Notes: generated by a model from the sequence alone, not told the origin. DNA of 64,000 nucleotides from Flavobacterium sp. YO12 (GCF_004119495.1 NZ_NRQU01000001.1:1-64000); one strand, 5' to 3'. Shown: positions 26,056-36,254, numbered from the stretch's first letter. Program-made: numbers and translations.

Positions 26056-26077
26056 CTCCGCCAGAAAACCGACGGAG
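26056..26077 (-). terminator. Terminator after the lipocalin-like lipoprotein gene
   Basis: On the minus strand ctccg and cggag pair around a short, nearly paired loop, followed by a run of T bases. It lies 37 bases past the stop at 26,114. Confidence 0.65.
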
Positions 26078-26113
26078 CCAAACAATTTGAATTAGTAAGC
26101 ATTGTTTGAAATA

Positions 26114-26548
26114 TTACTTTAATTTATCATATACAAGTAAAGGTCCATCACATGCAGCCCAAGTACTGTACAATTTTCCAGTAGCATAAATTATATATAG
26201 ATTTTCTATTAAATCCTCAGTACAAGTTCCTATTATATCATTTTTAGTGCTATACATTAATTTTAACTGAGTTTGCTCTAAAGTTTCTACAACAGAATAA
26301 GTTCCTGATACACTAGAAGTTTTGTTGTCTCTAATTCTTGTTTTAGTAAACTTCCCGTCAGAGCTAAAAATATAGCTTTCCTCCCATTCCATAACACCAA
26401 TAGAATTTGCTGCTGGGTTTTTATTTCTATTCATGCTCGTTAATTTCCATTTTCCAAGATAATCTTCAGTTGGTTTATTGTCATTGTCATCATTAGAACA
26501 AGAAACAAGAGAAATAAACAAAACTATTAAAAGTCCAATTTTTTTCAT
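26114..26548 (-). CDS. Lipocalin-like lipoprotein
   Basis: A 144-residue lipoprotein: the lipobox LVSC puts the lipidated cysteine at residue 17, and it is followed by SNDDNDN, an acidic spacer common in exported flavobacterial lipoproteins. The mature part opens with LGKWKLTSM, the GxW strand of lipocalin-like domains, and has alternating beta strands (YIFSSDGKFTKT, GTYSVVETLEQTQLKLMY). Two cysteines (near GTCTE and AACDG) may form a disulfide. Ligand and function are unknown. Confidence 0.75.
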   Translation of the reverse strand: MKKIGLLIVLFISLVSCSNDDNDNKPTEDYLGKWKLTSMNRNKNPAANSIGVMEWEESYIFSSDGKFTKTRIRDNKTSSVSGTYSVVETLEQTQLKLMYSTKNDIIGTCTEDLIENLYIIYATGKLYSTWAACDGPLLVYDKLK

Positions 26549-26782
26549 TTTTTTTAAGTTTTAAAGGTTAATTATTATTAAGATTAATCGTCCTTAAAAT
26601 GGTTGCGTTTATTTTTACAGCTTAACGATAACTTAATATTCAAAATCCTAAGAAGTTAATTCATTTCCAAATTTCCTAATTAAAATCTATCTTCGCTTTT
26701 GAAATAAATTTCAATTTAAAAATTCCAAATTCCAATTCTTTCAAATCTACAAACATCAATCTTAAAATCTGAAATAGTTTAA

Positions 26783-28891
26783 ATGTCTAATAATCTTCTA
26801 GAAACTCCAATCGAATACTTAAAAGGTGTTGGCCCAAGTCGCGGTCAGCTGCTTCGCAAGGAATTAGGAATTCATAAGTATGGAGATTTGGTGAACTTTT
26901 TTCCAAATAGATACATTGACAGAACTCGTTATTACAAAATAAACGAACTTCAAAATACAGGTTCTGAGGTTCAGATTATTGGCAAAATCATCAATATAAA
27001 AACAGTTGAATTTGCTAAGAATAAAAAGCGTTTAGTCGCCACATTTGTAGATGATACAGGACAATTAGACCTTAATTGGTTTCAAGGACATAAATGGATT
27101 CGTGAAAGTTTAAAACTAAACGAACCTTGTGTAATTTTTGGAAAATGTTCTCTGTATGGAAGCCAGTTCAGCATGGCACATCCCGAAATTGAGCTGCTGA
27201 AAGAACATGAAAAAAGTCTGCGTTCTGCCATGCAGCCCGTTTATCCATCTACCGAAACATTAACAAACAGAGGTATTTCAAATAGAACGATTAACAAATT
27301 AATGGAACAATTGTTTATCGAAACTCAAGCTTTGTTTACCGAAACTTTTCCATTATATTTAATTGAAGAATTAAAGTTAATCTCAAAAAGAGCCGCTTTA
27401 TTTAATATACATTTCCCAAAAAGCACCGATGCTTTGGCGAAAGCGCAATTTAGATTGAAGTTTGAAGAATTGTTTTTTATTCAATTGCAGTTAATTACAA
27501 AAAATCTAATTAGAAAGCATAAAATAAAAGGACATCCCTTTACCAAAGTAGGTGATTTTTTTACTGAATTTTATCAAAACCATCTTCCTTTTGAACTTAC
27601 TAATGCTCAAAAAAGAGTGGTTAAAGAAATTCGTTCAGACATGGGTAGCAATGCTCAAATGAACCGATTATTGCAGGGAGACGTTGGTTCGGGAAAAACA
27701 ATTGTGGCTTTTATGAGCATGCTTTTAGCAATGGATAATGGTTTTCAGGCCTGCTTAATGGCGCCAACAGAAATTCTTGCCAATCAACATTTTATTGGCT
27801 TATCAGAATTTGCTAATACTTTGAATATTAATATAAAAATATTAACTGGTTCAACAAAAACTGCAGCTCGAAAAGTTATTCATGAAGAACTTGAAAATGG
27901 CACTTTACAGATTTTAATAGGCACACATGCTTTACTGGAAGATAAAGTGAAGTTTCAAAATCTTGGATTGGCTGTTATTGATGAACAGCATCGTTTTGGT
28001 GTAGAGCAGCGCTCTAAATTGTGGAAGAAAAATGAAATTCCTCCACACGTTTTGGTTATGACAGCAACACCAATTCCGAGAACTTTAGCAATGAGTTTGT
28101 ACGGAGATCTTGATATTTCTGTAATAGATGAACTTCCGCCGGGACGAAAACCAATACAAACGGTTCACCGTTTTGATAGTAACCGATTAAAAGTCTGGAA
28201 GTTTCTACGCGATGAAATTGCACTTGGAAGACAAATTTATATTGTATACCCGTTAATTCAGGAATCGGAAAAAATGGATTACAAGGATTTAATGGACGGC
28301 TATGAAAGTATTTCTCGTGATTTTCCATTGCCTCAATATTCGATTTCGATTTTGCACGGAAAAATGAAACCCGCTGATAAAGATGCCGAAATGAAACGTT
28401 TCTCTGAAGGAAAAACCAATATTATGGTGGCAACAACAGTAATTGAGGTTGGTGTAAATGTACCAAATGCCAGTGTAATGATTATCGAAAGTGCCGAACG
28501 TTTTGGTTTATCTCAATTACACCAATTACGTGGTCGTGTTGGTCGTGGTGCCGAACAGAGTTATTGTATCTTGATGACGGGACATAAATTAAGTTCTGAC
28601 AGTAAAACCCGCATGGAAACAATGGTTCAGACAAATGATGGTTTTGAAATTGCCGAAGTTGACTTAAAACTTCGCGGTCCAGGTGACTTAATGGGAACGC
28701 AGCAAAGCGGTGTATTAAACCTTCAAATTGCAGATATTGTTCGTGATCGAGATATTCTTGGATTAGCTAGAAATTACGCTATGAAAATCCTGAAAGAAGA
28801 CGGTCCTTTAAATAAACCAGAACATGCAATTCTAAAAGCAGTTTTTATTGAATTAACTAAAAAGAAAAGCATCTGGAATTATATTAGTTAG
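26783..28891 (+). CDS. recG: ATP-dependent DNA helicase RecG
   Basis: The 702-residue protein has the RecG layout. An N-terminal wedge/OB domain (about 1-240) includes IEYLKGVGPSRG and the OB strand FVDDTGQLDLNWF. The SF2 helicase core has GDVGSGKT, APTEILANQH, DEQHRFG and TATPIPRTLAM, and the second domain has RGRVGRG and the TRG-region motif DLKLRGPGDLMGTQQSG. RecG remodels stalled forks and Holliday junctions. It is 702 residues against the usual 690 or so, so complete. It stands alone. Confidence 0.93.
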   Translation: MSNNLLETPIEYLKGVGPSRGQLLRKELGIHKYGDLVNFFPNRYIDRTRYYKINELQNTGSEVQIIGKIINIKTVEFAKNKKRLVATFVDDTGQLDLNWFQGHKWIRESLKLNEPCVIFGKCSLYGSQFSMAHPEIELLKEHEKSLRSAMQPVYPSTETLTNRGISNRTINKLMEQLFIETQALFTETFPLYLIEELKLISKRAALFNIHFPKSTDALAKAQFRLKFEELFFIQLQLITKNLIRKHKIKGHPFTKVGDFFTEFYQNHLPFELTNAQKRVVKEIRSDMGSNAQMNRLLQGDVGSGKTIVAFMSMLLAMDNGFQACLMAPTEILANQHFIGLSEFANTLNINIKILTGSTKTAARKVIHEELENGTLQILIGTHALLEDKVKFQNLGLAVIDEQHRFGVEQRSKLWKKNEIPPHVLVMTATPIPRTLAMSLYGDLDISVIDELPPGRKPIQTVHRFDSNRLKVWKFLRDEIALGRQIYIVYPLIQESEKMDYKDLMDGYESISRDFPLPQYSISILHGKMKPADKDAEMKRFSEGKTNIMVATTVIEVGVNVPNASVMIIESAERFGLSQLHQLRGRVGRGAEQSYCILMTGHKLSSDSKTRMETMVQTNDGFEIAEVDLKLRGPGDLMGTQQSGVLNLQIADIVRDRDILGLARNYAMKILKEDGPLNKPEHAILKAVFIELTKKKSIWNYIS

Positions 28892-28903
28892 TTTTTTTAG
28901 GCT

Positions 28904-28934
28904 CAAAGATGCAGAGATACAAAGGTTCAGAGAT
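28904..28934. repeat. 8-base-phased CAAAG/CAGAG repeat
   Basis: The words caaagatg, cagagata, caaaggtt and cagagatt start at 28,904, 28,912, 28,920 and 28,928, exactly 8 bases apart, just after recG. The same units occur on the opposite strand at 39,664-39,702. Confidence 0.7.
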
Positions 28935-29020
28935 TTCTTGAGTTAAAAACAGGTTTAATTACATCATATCTGATGCAATAAATCTTTCAACCTAATATGG
29001 CTAAATGTTGAAAAAAATTA

Positions 29021-29100
29021 AACACATAGAGACATAGTCATGTTTGTTGATGCAAGTGAAATGTCTTTCAAAAGCAACAAAACCAATATTTCTATGTGTT
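29021..29100. repeat. Inverted repeat downstream of recG
   Basis: aacacataga (29,021-29,030) pairs with tctatgtgtt (29,091-29,100); the next bases gacat (29,031-29,035) also pair with atgtc (29,061-29,065). It lies between the convergent recG and PAS genes and may end transcription from either. Confidence 0.6.
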
Positions 29101-29125
29101 ATACATAATTCTACAACCAGCTTTA

Positions 29126-29728
29126 TTATTTCTTTGGTGGAGTTTTCTTTTCAAAAAGACCGCTGAACAAGCCTTTACTAACTTTGTTTTTATCATCTTT
29201 TCCTGTAGCGATTAAATGATCGATATATTCCATATACGTTTTTTTACGCTCTTCCAGAAAACCAACCAAATATTCTTCAGAAGCTGTTAAACCGCTTGCT
29301 TCTTCTATTTGTAAAAGTTTTTTGTACAATGGTTCTATGAATTTTACGATGATATTTTCGGGAACTGATTTTCTTGTTCCGAAAAAACCAACAATCTCCC
29401 CATCAGTATCTGCAATGATTTTAAATTCGGTTACAACCCAATAATAGCGACCTGTTTTTGCCATGTTTTTTAAAACAACATGAATGTTTTGACTGGACTT
29501 AATACTGTCCCATAAAAATTTAAAAATCACCTTAGGCATATCAGGATGCCTCACAATATTGTGAGGCTGTCCGATTAATTCAAACTCATCATAGCCAGAA
29601 ACATCGATAAAATCTTCATTGGCATACAAAATAGTTCCGTTTTTATCTGTTTTACTAAGCAGTACTTTGCTTTTATTCCAATCGACTTCTCTGTCAGAAG
29701 GAGTCGGACGTGTAGTTCTGGTCTCCAT
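29126..29728 (-). CDS. Aer-like PAS domain protein
   Basis: A 200-residue soluble protein with one PAS domain (about 15-125). LSKTDKNGTILYANEDFIDVSGYDEFELIGQPHNIVRHPDMP is close to the flavin-binding PAS of the aerotaxis receptor Aer. The rest (125-200) is helical and basic, ending KKTPPKK. There is no membrane, HAMP, kinase or methyl-accepting part, so this is an isolated sensor module that must signal through a partner. The membrane protein with a kinase-like dimer domain encoded just upstream is an obvious candidate. Redox or oxygen sensing is inferred from the PAS subtype. Confidence 0.8.
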   Translation of the reverse strand: METRTTRPTPSDREVDWNKSKVLLSKTDKNGTILYANEDFIDVSGYDEFELIGQPHNIVRHPDMPKVIFKFLWDSIKSSQNIHVVLKNMAKTGRYYWVVTEFKIIADTDGEIVGFFGTRKSVPENIIVKFIEPLYKKLLQIEEASGLTASEEYLVGFLEERKKTYMEYIDHLIATGKDDKNKVSKGLFSGLFEKKTPPKK

Positions 29729-29849
29729 AAAATTTTATATTAAAAATTAATTGGCATGAGTTTTTTACTTGTAGAATAAACTCTCTAAAAACCTATTTTT
29801 GAAGTTTCTTTCGAGAGTTTTTTCATTTTTGGAAGTTGTTTTGTAATTT

Positions 29850-30704
29850 TTACTTTCTGGTGTTAGTTGATTTTACATGAATATCGTTTACGAGATCATC
29901 AATTTTTTTCGCACTTTCTCTCATCATATCCAGATAAGTCAAAATTTGATCATTGTCTGTATGTCCTTTTGAAACATCAATTAATTTTAGCACTGAAGTT
30001 ACTGGGAGTTTTAAATCTAAAGTTGTTCTGTGAATAAAATCATTGTATTCTTTAGTTGCTGTTAATGAACTGTATTTAGCCGATGCAAGCTTCATATTTT
30101 CCAGTTCATACTCGTCAGAAATTTTAGAAATATGATTTTCGCTGTGTTCTTTAAAATAATAAGCCCAATAACCATTCATAAAAAATACAACTGCCGCTAA
30201 AACAGTATGAATAATTAAAGTTTCAAGATCAAAATTTACCTGCGAAAAATAAACCTGAAGCCCGTTTGCATCATTATAAATATAGTTTTGCAAGTATGCC
30301 AAACCAGCGTGATGAAGCACTACCAAAAGAGTAAGCGGAATTTGAAGTTTCCAATTTTGATAAATAATTAAAATCGTACTGGCAATAAAAACAGTAAAAT
30401 GCATTTCGAACATACCATGCATTTGATAAATGTACTGCGCCATAAATATAGCTAGAACAACAGACAAAACGTACTGATAGAATTTTGAATTTTTAATAAA
30501 AAACTTAGCCGAATAATACATCAGAAGATTCAAGGTTCCTACTCCTACTCCAATTTCAAAGGTATCGTACTTAAAAGACAATGCAATTCCGAGGAGAAAA
30601 TAAACTGCGAGAACATAATTAATAATAGTATCAGACTTTTGAGTCATTGTAGACATAAAACTGTGCAAGTAGTCTTGCTCATTCAAACTGGCTTTTCTTT
30701 TCAT
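29850..30704 (-). CDS. Six-TM membrane protein with degenerate histidine-kinase dimer domain
   Basis: A 284-residue protein with about six membrane segments (30-195) followed by a coiled coil and a C-terminal region that looks like a kinase DHp (HisKA) helix pair. YNDFIHRTTLDLKLPVTSVLKLI aligns with the pattern F..xxSHDLRxPL, but leucine stands where the phosphorylated histidine would be. The protein ends 60 residues later without any ATP-binding domain. It therefore cannot be an ordinary kinase and may be a receptor or dimerising scaffold. It sits between an Aer-like PAS gene and a thioredoxin-fold gene on the same strand. Confidence 0.65.
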   Translation of the reverse strand: MKRKASLNEQDYLHSFMSTMTQKSDTIINYVLAVYFLLGIALSFKYDTFEIGVGVGTLNLLMYYSAKFFIKNSKFYQYVLSVVLAIFMAQYIYQMHGMFEMHFTVFIASTILIIYQNWKLQIPLTLLVVLHHAGLAYLQNYIYNDANGLQVYFSQVNFDLETLIIHTVLAAVVFFMNGYWAYYFKEHSENHISKISDEYELENMKLASAKYSSLTATKEYNDFIHRTTLDLKLPVTSVLKLIDVSKGHTDNDQILTYLDMMRESAKKIDDLVNDIHVKSTNTRK

Positions 30705-30732
30705 AGGTTAAAAATTTTAGTTAGGGATAGAT

Positions 30733-31332
30733 TTATTTAGTGCAATTTGGTAACGAACATCCATAAGCTCTAAGAGCCAAAGCATTAAAAGAGGGCGAAT
30801 TAGTCTGCTTTAACAATGAGTCAATAGCCATTTGAGCATAATTACTGTCGGCATCAGTACAATATCTTGTTTTGTTATAATTGCCACGAAAATATAGATT
30901 ATGCGATGCTTCTAATAAAACCGCTTGCGGAGTCGAAATAACACCGCACTTTTTAGCAATATTTTGATCAAAATAAACAGGAATTTGTGCGTCAAACTTT
31001 TTCTGTATTTCTTCTATTGTAAAAGTCTTTTGCTTGTTTAAAACCACAATTTTAAAATTAACCCTGTCACCGTATTTTTTAATCAAACCAGCCACGTGCG
31101 GCACATTGAATCGTGAGCAGGGACAATCTGGATTAAAGAAATGAAAAAAAACAGGTTTACTATCAAAAGGACAGCATTGAGACAAATCAATCTTGGCTCC
31201 CATTGCAATGCTGTGATAATTTTTTGGAATAGGTGTCGGCAGGCTATACTTAAACTCATTCTGCCAAAAAAGAAAACCAATTGCAGCAAGTAAAAATGAA
31301 AACCATAATGCTAGGAGTATTTTTTTCTTCAT
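30733..31332 (-). CDS. Membrane-anchored thioredoxin-fold protein
   Basis: A 199-residue protein with one N-terminal membrane helix (about 5-23) and a periplasmic thioredoxin-like domain. PVFFHFFNPDCPCSRFN carries two cysteines as CPC rather than CxxC, and GVISTPQAVLL supplies the cis-proline loop. A separate CC pair lies at SQCCPFDS and more cysteines near the end (YGCSLPNC). This resembles the DUF6436/AhpC-TSA-like group. The CPC spacing and multiple cysteines suggest a redox or metal-related job, but the activity is unknown. It is the first gene of a three-gene run with the membrane sensor and the PAS protein. Confidence 0.65.
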   Translation of the reverse strand: MKKKILLALWFSFLLAAIGFLFWQNEFKYSLPTPIPKNYHSIAMGAKIDLSQCCPFDSKPVFFHFFNPDCPCSRFNVPHVAGLIKKYGDRVNFKIVVLNKQKTFTIEEIQKKFDAQIPVYFDQNIAKKCGVISTPQAVLLEASHNLYFRGNYNKTRYCTDADSNYAQMAIDSLLKQTNSPSFNALALRAYGCSLPNCTK

Positions 31333-31746
31333 CTATTATTATTTTATAATTTGGAACAAAAAACATAAACACTTGTTAAAATAATTAATACTAAATTTCG
31401 CTTTAATGATCAAAAAACTGCTGCCAAATCTATCTTTTAACATTTAATTATGTAAAAAGGTATTGATTATACTGCTGTATCAATTATTTTGTCTAACGTA
31501 TCAATGTTACAAATAAAATCGATGAAATACAATATAAATTCGACAAACTGCATATTTTTTTTCAATTCCATAAATAATAATCTTCCAACAACTCTTTTAA
31601 ACTTGAAAATCAATTAATTTTCAAAAACCAGAAAACAAATAACCTGCTGATTAATAGATTTTTACACATAAATTACCCTCCAGTGTTAAAAATTACCCAA
31701 CAAAAAATACCAACATCATTAAACCTTTTGTAAAAACCAACATCTA

Positions 31747-31766
31747 AGCTGCAAAGTTTTGCAGCT
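31747..31766. other. Short perfect hairpin in a 576-base gap
   Basis: agctgcaa (31,747-31,754) pairs with ttgcagct (31,759-31,766) around agtt, 67 bases ahead of the efflux promoter. It may be an operator or an RNA hairpin. The rest of the gap 31,333-31,832 is AT-rich, with no gene that I can support. Confidence 0.5.
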
Positions 31767-31832
31767 ACGGCTAAGAAAAACAGTACTTTGAAGTATATTG
31801 TACTCCAAGTGTTAAATAAAACCTAACGTCAA

Positions 31833-31860
31833 TTGATTTCAGTACAAAAAGTTAAATTTG
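31833..31860 (+). promoter_or_regulatory. Promoter of the RND efflux operon
   Basis: TTG (31,833-31,835), 17 bases, then TAAATTTG (31,853-31,860): a full match to the Bacteroidota promoter pattern. It is followed by a 48-base leader before the ATG at 31,909. Confidence 0.65.
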
Positions 31861-31908
31861 TGAGTTGCAAAAAACATACACCAAAAAAAACACATTCACC
31901 TAAATTTT

Positions 31909-32967
31909 ATGAAAATTAAACACCTAATCTACGCCTTGATTATCATTATTTTTGGAGGATTTATCACTTATAGGATAGTATCTAACAAAGGTAAAAATGA
32001 AGACTCGAAGAAGTTTGGCGATAAAGACAAACCAACTACAGTTACAGGAATAGTAGTTAAAACTTCAACGTTTGACAATAATTTGTCTTTATCTGGTTCT
32101 ATTGAAGCAAACGAGCAAATTGAGATTCACAGTGAAGTATCAGGAATTGTAGAGGGAATTTATTTTAATGAAGGAAGCTATGTAAATAAAGGGCAAGTTC
32201 TTTTTAAAGTAAATGATCTTGAACTAAAAGCACAATTAAGACAAGCAGTTACAAGAGAAGGCTTAGCCGCTGAAAATGAAAGAAGAGCAAAATTATTATT
32301 GCAAAAAGAAGCAATCAGTCAAGAAGAAGCAGATGTTGCCAGAGCAGATCATGCTTCGGCGCAAGCTCAAAGCCAATTAATCAGAGCGCAAATTGCTAAA
32401 ACTTCTGTAAAAGCGCCTTTTTCAGGAAAAATTGGTTTACGTTCGATTTCTCCAGGTACCTATATTACTCCAACAGTTGTAGTAGCAAAATTGGTAAATA
32501 CAGGAAAATTGAAAATTACATTTTCGATTCCAGAAAAATATGCTTCACAAGTAAAAACAGGTTCAATAATCGATTTTACAGTTTCTGGATCAGATAAAAC
32601 ATATAATGGAAAAATTTATGCTATTGAGCCAGAAGTTGCCGTTGCTACTCGTACACTGCAAATTCGTGCCATTGCTGATAATACAGATGGAAAACTTTTC
32701 CCTGGAACTTTTGCCGATATAAAACTGCCGTTAAACATTATTAAAGATGCAATCGTAGTTCCATCAGAAGCTATAGTTCCTGTGCAAAGTGGTAAAAAAG
32801 TTTATGTAGCCGATATGGGCAAGGCAAAAGAAGTTATGGTTGATGCAACAACAAGAACAGATTCTTCGATTTTGATTTTATCAGGATTAAAAGCAGGAGA
32901 TACTTTAATTACAAGCGGTGTTATGTCGTTAAAAAATGAAGCACCAATAATAGTTAAAGTAAAATAA
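31909..32967 (+). CDS. RND efflux periplasmic adaptor (HlyD/AcrA family)
   Basis: A 352-residue membrane-fusion protein with an N-terminal membrane helix (about 5-22) and no lipobox. IEIHSEVSGIVEGIYFNEGSYVNKGQ is the first half of the lipoyl domain, a helical hairpin follows (about 105-160), and TSVKAPFSGKIGLRSISPGTYI is the second half. A beta barrel and membrane-proximal domain complete the protein. It bridges the inner-membrane pump to the outer-membrane channel. First gene of an adaptor-permease-channel set. Confidence 0.9.
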   Translation: MKIKHLIYALIIIIFGGFITYRIVSNKGKNEDSKKFGDKDKPTTVTGIVVKTSTFDNNLSLSGSIEANEQIEIHSEVSGIVEGIYFNEGSYVNKGQVLFKVNDLELKAQLRQAVTREGLAAENERRAKLLLQKEAISQEEADVARADHASAQAQSQLIRAQIAKTSVKAPFSGKIGLRSISPGTYITPTVVVAKLVNTGKLKITFSIPEKYASQVKTGSIIDFTVSGSDKTYNGKIYAIEPEVAVATRTLQIRAIADNTDGKLFPGTFADIKLPLNIIKDAIVVPSEAIVPVQSGKKVYVADMGKAKEVMVDATTRTDSSILILSGLKAGDTLITSGVMSLKNEAPIIVKVK

Positions 32968-33088
32968 TCCAAAGTCGAAAATTTTAAAGTCTCAAATTAT
33001 TAAGACTTAAATATAGATTTGAAGATGCAGTAAGATTTAGTACTAAATCTAATATCTAAAATCAATAATCTAAAATCTAAAATTGCAA

Positions 33089-36000
33089 ATGAGTTTATCA
33101 ACTACAAGTATAAAAAGACCTGTTTTAACCATTGTACTGAATCTATTAATTATATTATTCGGTTTCATTGGTTATACTTTTTTGGGTGTTCGCGAATTTC
33201 CTTCGATAGATCCCGCACAGGTTTCCATTAGAACTAATTATACAGGAGCTAATGCTGATATTATTGAATCGCAAATTACGGAGCCGCTTGAAAAAGCAGT
33301 AAATGCGATTGACGGAATCCGAAATATAACTTCATCAAGTAATCAAGGAAGCAGTAACATTACCATCGAGTTTAATTTAGATAAAGATCTAGAAGAAGCT
33401 GCCAATGATGTACGTGATAAGGTTTCTCAAGCCATCAGAAGTTTACCGCAAGATATCGATGCGCCGCCTGTTGTATCAAAAGCTGATGCCGATAGTGATG
33501 CTATTATTTCGATGACGGTACAAAGTGACAGTCGAAATTCATTAGAATTAAGTGATTATGCCGAAAATGTTATTTCGCAGCGTTTAGAAACAATTCCGGG
33601 AGTCAGCGGTGTTCAAATTTGGGGACAAAAACGCTACGCTATGCGTTTATGGATTGATCCTGTAAAGTTAACTGCTTACGGCTGTACTGTTTCAGATGTT
33701 CGTAATGCCCTTAACGCTCAAAATGTCGAATTGCCTTCTGGTAAACTTACAGGAAACAACACCGAATTAACAGTAAAAACAGTTGGAAATCTTTCGAAAC
33801 CTGAAGAATTCAATAATATCATTATTCGTACCGATGGAGATAAAATTGTACGCTTAAGTGATGTTGGCGGTGCAGAATTAGGTCCAGAAAATATCGAAAC
33901 CAAACTAAGCCAATCTGGATTACCAATGATTGGACTGGCAATTGTACCAATGCCTGGAGCAAATTATCTAGATATTTCGGCTGAATTTTATAAAAAATAT
34001 GAAGCTTTAAAAAAGGATCTTCCAAAAGATATTAAACTAAATATTGCACTTGATAATACCATATTTGTAAAAAAATCGGTACTTGAAGTTGCTGAAACAC
34101 TTGGAATATCAGTAATCTTAGTAATCATTATTATTTATCTGTTTTTTAGAGACTGGGCAATTGCTTTTAGACCTTTAATAGATATTCCCGTTTCATTAAT
34201 TGCAACGTTCTTTATAATGTGGCTTTTTGGTTTTTCTATTAATGTATTGACTTTATTAGCAATTGTTTTAGCTACGGGTCTGGTTGTGGATGATGGAATT
34301 GTTGTAACCGAAAATATCTTTAAGAAAGTCGAAGAAGGCATGTCGCCAATTGAAGCTGCGATTAAAGGATCAAATGAGATTTTTTATGCTGTAATTTCGA
34401 TTTCGGTAACATTGGCGGCCGTATTCTTGCCCGTAATTTTCTTAGAAGGTTTCGTAGGTCGACTCTTTAGGGAATTTGGAGTTGTAATTGGTGCTGCGGT
34501 ATTAATTTCGGCATTTGTTTCCCTTACCTTAACACCAATGTTGAATGCCTATTTAATGAAAGGCGGAGAACAGAAAAAATCTAAATTCTACGTAAGAACA
34601 GAGCCTTTCTTTGAAAAAATGAACAGCAGTTATGCTGAATCTCTTTCAAAATTTATGGAAAGAAAATGGATTAGTTTTCCTATTCTTATTGCTTGTTTTG
34701 GATTGATTTATTTGTTTTTTACCATACTACCAAAAGAAACAGCTCCTTATGATGACCGAAGTTCTGTAACCATGCGTATGACAACGCCAGAAGGATCATC
34801 ATATGAATATACAGATCGTTTTATGCAGGAAATCTCAAGATTGGTTGACGATTCAATTCCTGAGAAAAAAGTAAGTTTGGTGATTACCGCACCCGGTTTT
34901 GGAGCCTCAGCTACAAATACTGGTTTTATAAGACTTTCATTAAAAGAACCTCATGAAAGAAAAAGATCACAAAAAGAAATTGCCGACCAATTAACAAAAT
35001 GGACAAAGCAATATCCTGATGCAAAAACATCTGTTATTCAACAACCTACAATTGCTGTAAACAGACGTGGCGGATTACCAATTCAATACATTATTCAGGC
35101 TCCAAATTTTGAAAAATTAAGAGAAAAAATTCCTGTTTTTATGGATGAAGTTGGCAAAAGCGATGTTTTCTCTATCAGCGATGTTAATTTAAAATTCAAC
35201 AAACCTGAAATAAACGTTAGCATTAATCGTGAAAAAGCCGAAAGTTTAGGAATCTCAATTATTGATATTGCGCAAACTTTACAGCTTTCTTTAAGCGGAC
35301 AGCGTTTTGGCTATTTTATCAAAAACGGAAAACAATATCAGGTTATTGGTCAATTTGATCAAAAAGACAGATCAAAACCATTGGATTTAACGTCGATGTT
35401 TGTGAAGAACAAAAAAGGAGAATTAATTCAGATGGATAACGTTGTAAATGTGGAAGAACAAAGTAATCCTCCGCAGTTATACCACAACAACCGTTATATG
35501 TCGGCAACCGTTTCTGCAGGTTTAGCTCCAGGAAAAAGTATCAGTGACGGAATTGCCGAAATGGATAGAATTAAAGCTAAAGTTCTAAATGATAGTTTTA
35601 CTACAGATTTGAGCGGAGAATCGAGAGATTTTGTGGAAAGCAGCTCGAATACATCTTTTGCTTTTGGATTGGCTTTATTATTAATATTTTTAATTCTTGC
35701 GGCTCAGTTCGAAAGTTTTATAGATCCTTTTATTATTATCTTGACTGTACCAATGGCGGTTGCTGGAGCCTTATTTTCATTATGGTTATTCAATCAGACT
35801 TGGAATATTTTCAGTCAAATTGGAACGGTAATGCTTATTGGTCTAGTGACTAAAAATGGTATTTTGATTGTAGAATTTGCCAATCAATTACGAGAACAAG
35901 GAAAACCAAAACTAGAAGCAATTCTTGAAGCTTCAGAAGCGCGTTTACGTCCAATTTTAATGACCAGTTTAGCGATTGCTTTAGGAGCATTACCAATTGC

Positions 36001-36187
36001 AATGTCGCTTGGAGCTGCTTCAACCAGTAGAATTGGTATGGGAGTTGTAATTGTTGGCGGAACTATATTTTCATTAGCATTAACACTTTTTGTTATTCCA
36101 GCGATCTACATGATGTGGTCTAAAGCGCGTAAACATTACCCTGAATTTGATCATATCGAAGAATACGAAAAAGAAGTAAGTAAATAA
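33089..36187 (+). CDS. RND efflux permease (AcrB/HAE1 family)
   Basis: A proton-driven trimeric pump of about 1032 residues. MSLSTTSIKRPVLTIVLNLLIILFG is the typical TM1 start, twelve membrane segments and two large periplasmic loops follow, and ATGLVVDDGIVVTENI in TM4 carries the adjacent aspartates used for proton transfer. Length fits AcrB/MexB (about 1030-1050). Substrates are not predictable. The true start is probably the second ATG (33,089). The 115 bases before it are AT-rich with reiterated atctaaa. Confidence 0.92.
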   Translation: MSLSTTSIKRPVLTIVLNLLIILFGFIGYTFLGVREFPSIDPAQVSIRTNYTGANADIIESQITEPLEKAVNAIDGIRNITSSSNQGSSNITIEFNLDKDLEEAANDVRDKVSQAIRSLPQDIDAPPVVSKADADSDAIISMTVQSDSRNSLELSDYAENVISQRLETIPGVSGVQIWGQKRYAMRLWIDPVKLTAYGCTVSDVRNALNAQNVELPSGKLTGNNTELTVKTVGNLSKPEEFNNIIIRTDGDKIVRLSDVGGAELGPENIETKLSQSGLPMIGLAIVPMPGANYLDISAEFYKKYEALKKDLPKDIKLNIALDNTIFVKKSVLEVAETLGISVILVIIIIYLFFRDWAIAFRPLIDIPVSLIATFFIMWLFGFSINVLTLLAIVLATGLVVDDGIVVTENIFKKVEEGMSPIEAAIKGSNEIFYAVISISVTLAAVFLPVIFLEGFVGRLFREFGVVIGAAVLISAFVSLTLTPMLNAYLMKGGEQKKSKFYVRTEPFFEKMNSSYAESLSKFMERKWISFPILIACFGLIYLFFTILPKETAPYDDRSSVTMRMTTPEGSSYEYTDRFMQEISRLVDDSIPEKKVSLVITAPGFGASATNTGFIRLSLKEPHERKRSQKEIADQLTKWTKQYPDAKTSVIQQPTIAVNRRGGLPIQYIIQAPNFEKLREKIPVFMDEVGKSDVFSISDVNLKFNKPEINVSINREKAESLGISIIDIAQTLQLSLSGQRFGYFIKNGKQYQVIGQFDQKDRSKPLDLTSMFVKNKKGELIQMDNVVNVEEQSNPPQLYHNNRYMSATVSAGLAPGKSISDGIAEMDRIKAKVLNDSFTTDLSGESRDFVESSSNTSFAFGLALLLIFLILAAQFESFIDPFIIILTVPMAVAGALFSLWLFNQTWNIFSQIGTVMLIGLVTKNGILIVEFANQLREQGKPKLEAILEASEARLRPILMTSLAIALGALPIAMSLGAASTSRIGMGVVIVGGTIFSLALTLFVIPAIYMMWSKARKHYPEFDHIEEYEKEVSK

Positions 36188-36254
36188 TTTATTAGCCTTG
36201 AATTTCTGAATTGCACTTGATTAATTCAGAAGTTTAAGGCAAAAGAAAAACAAT

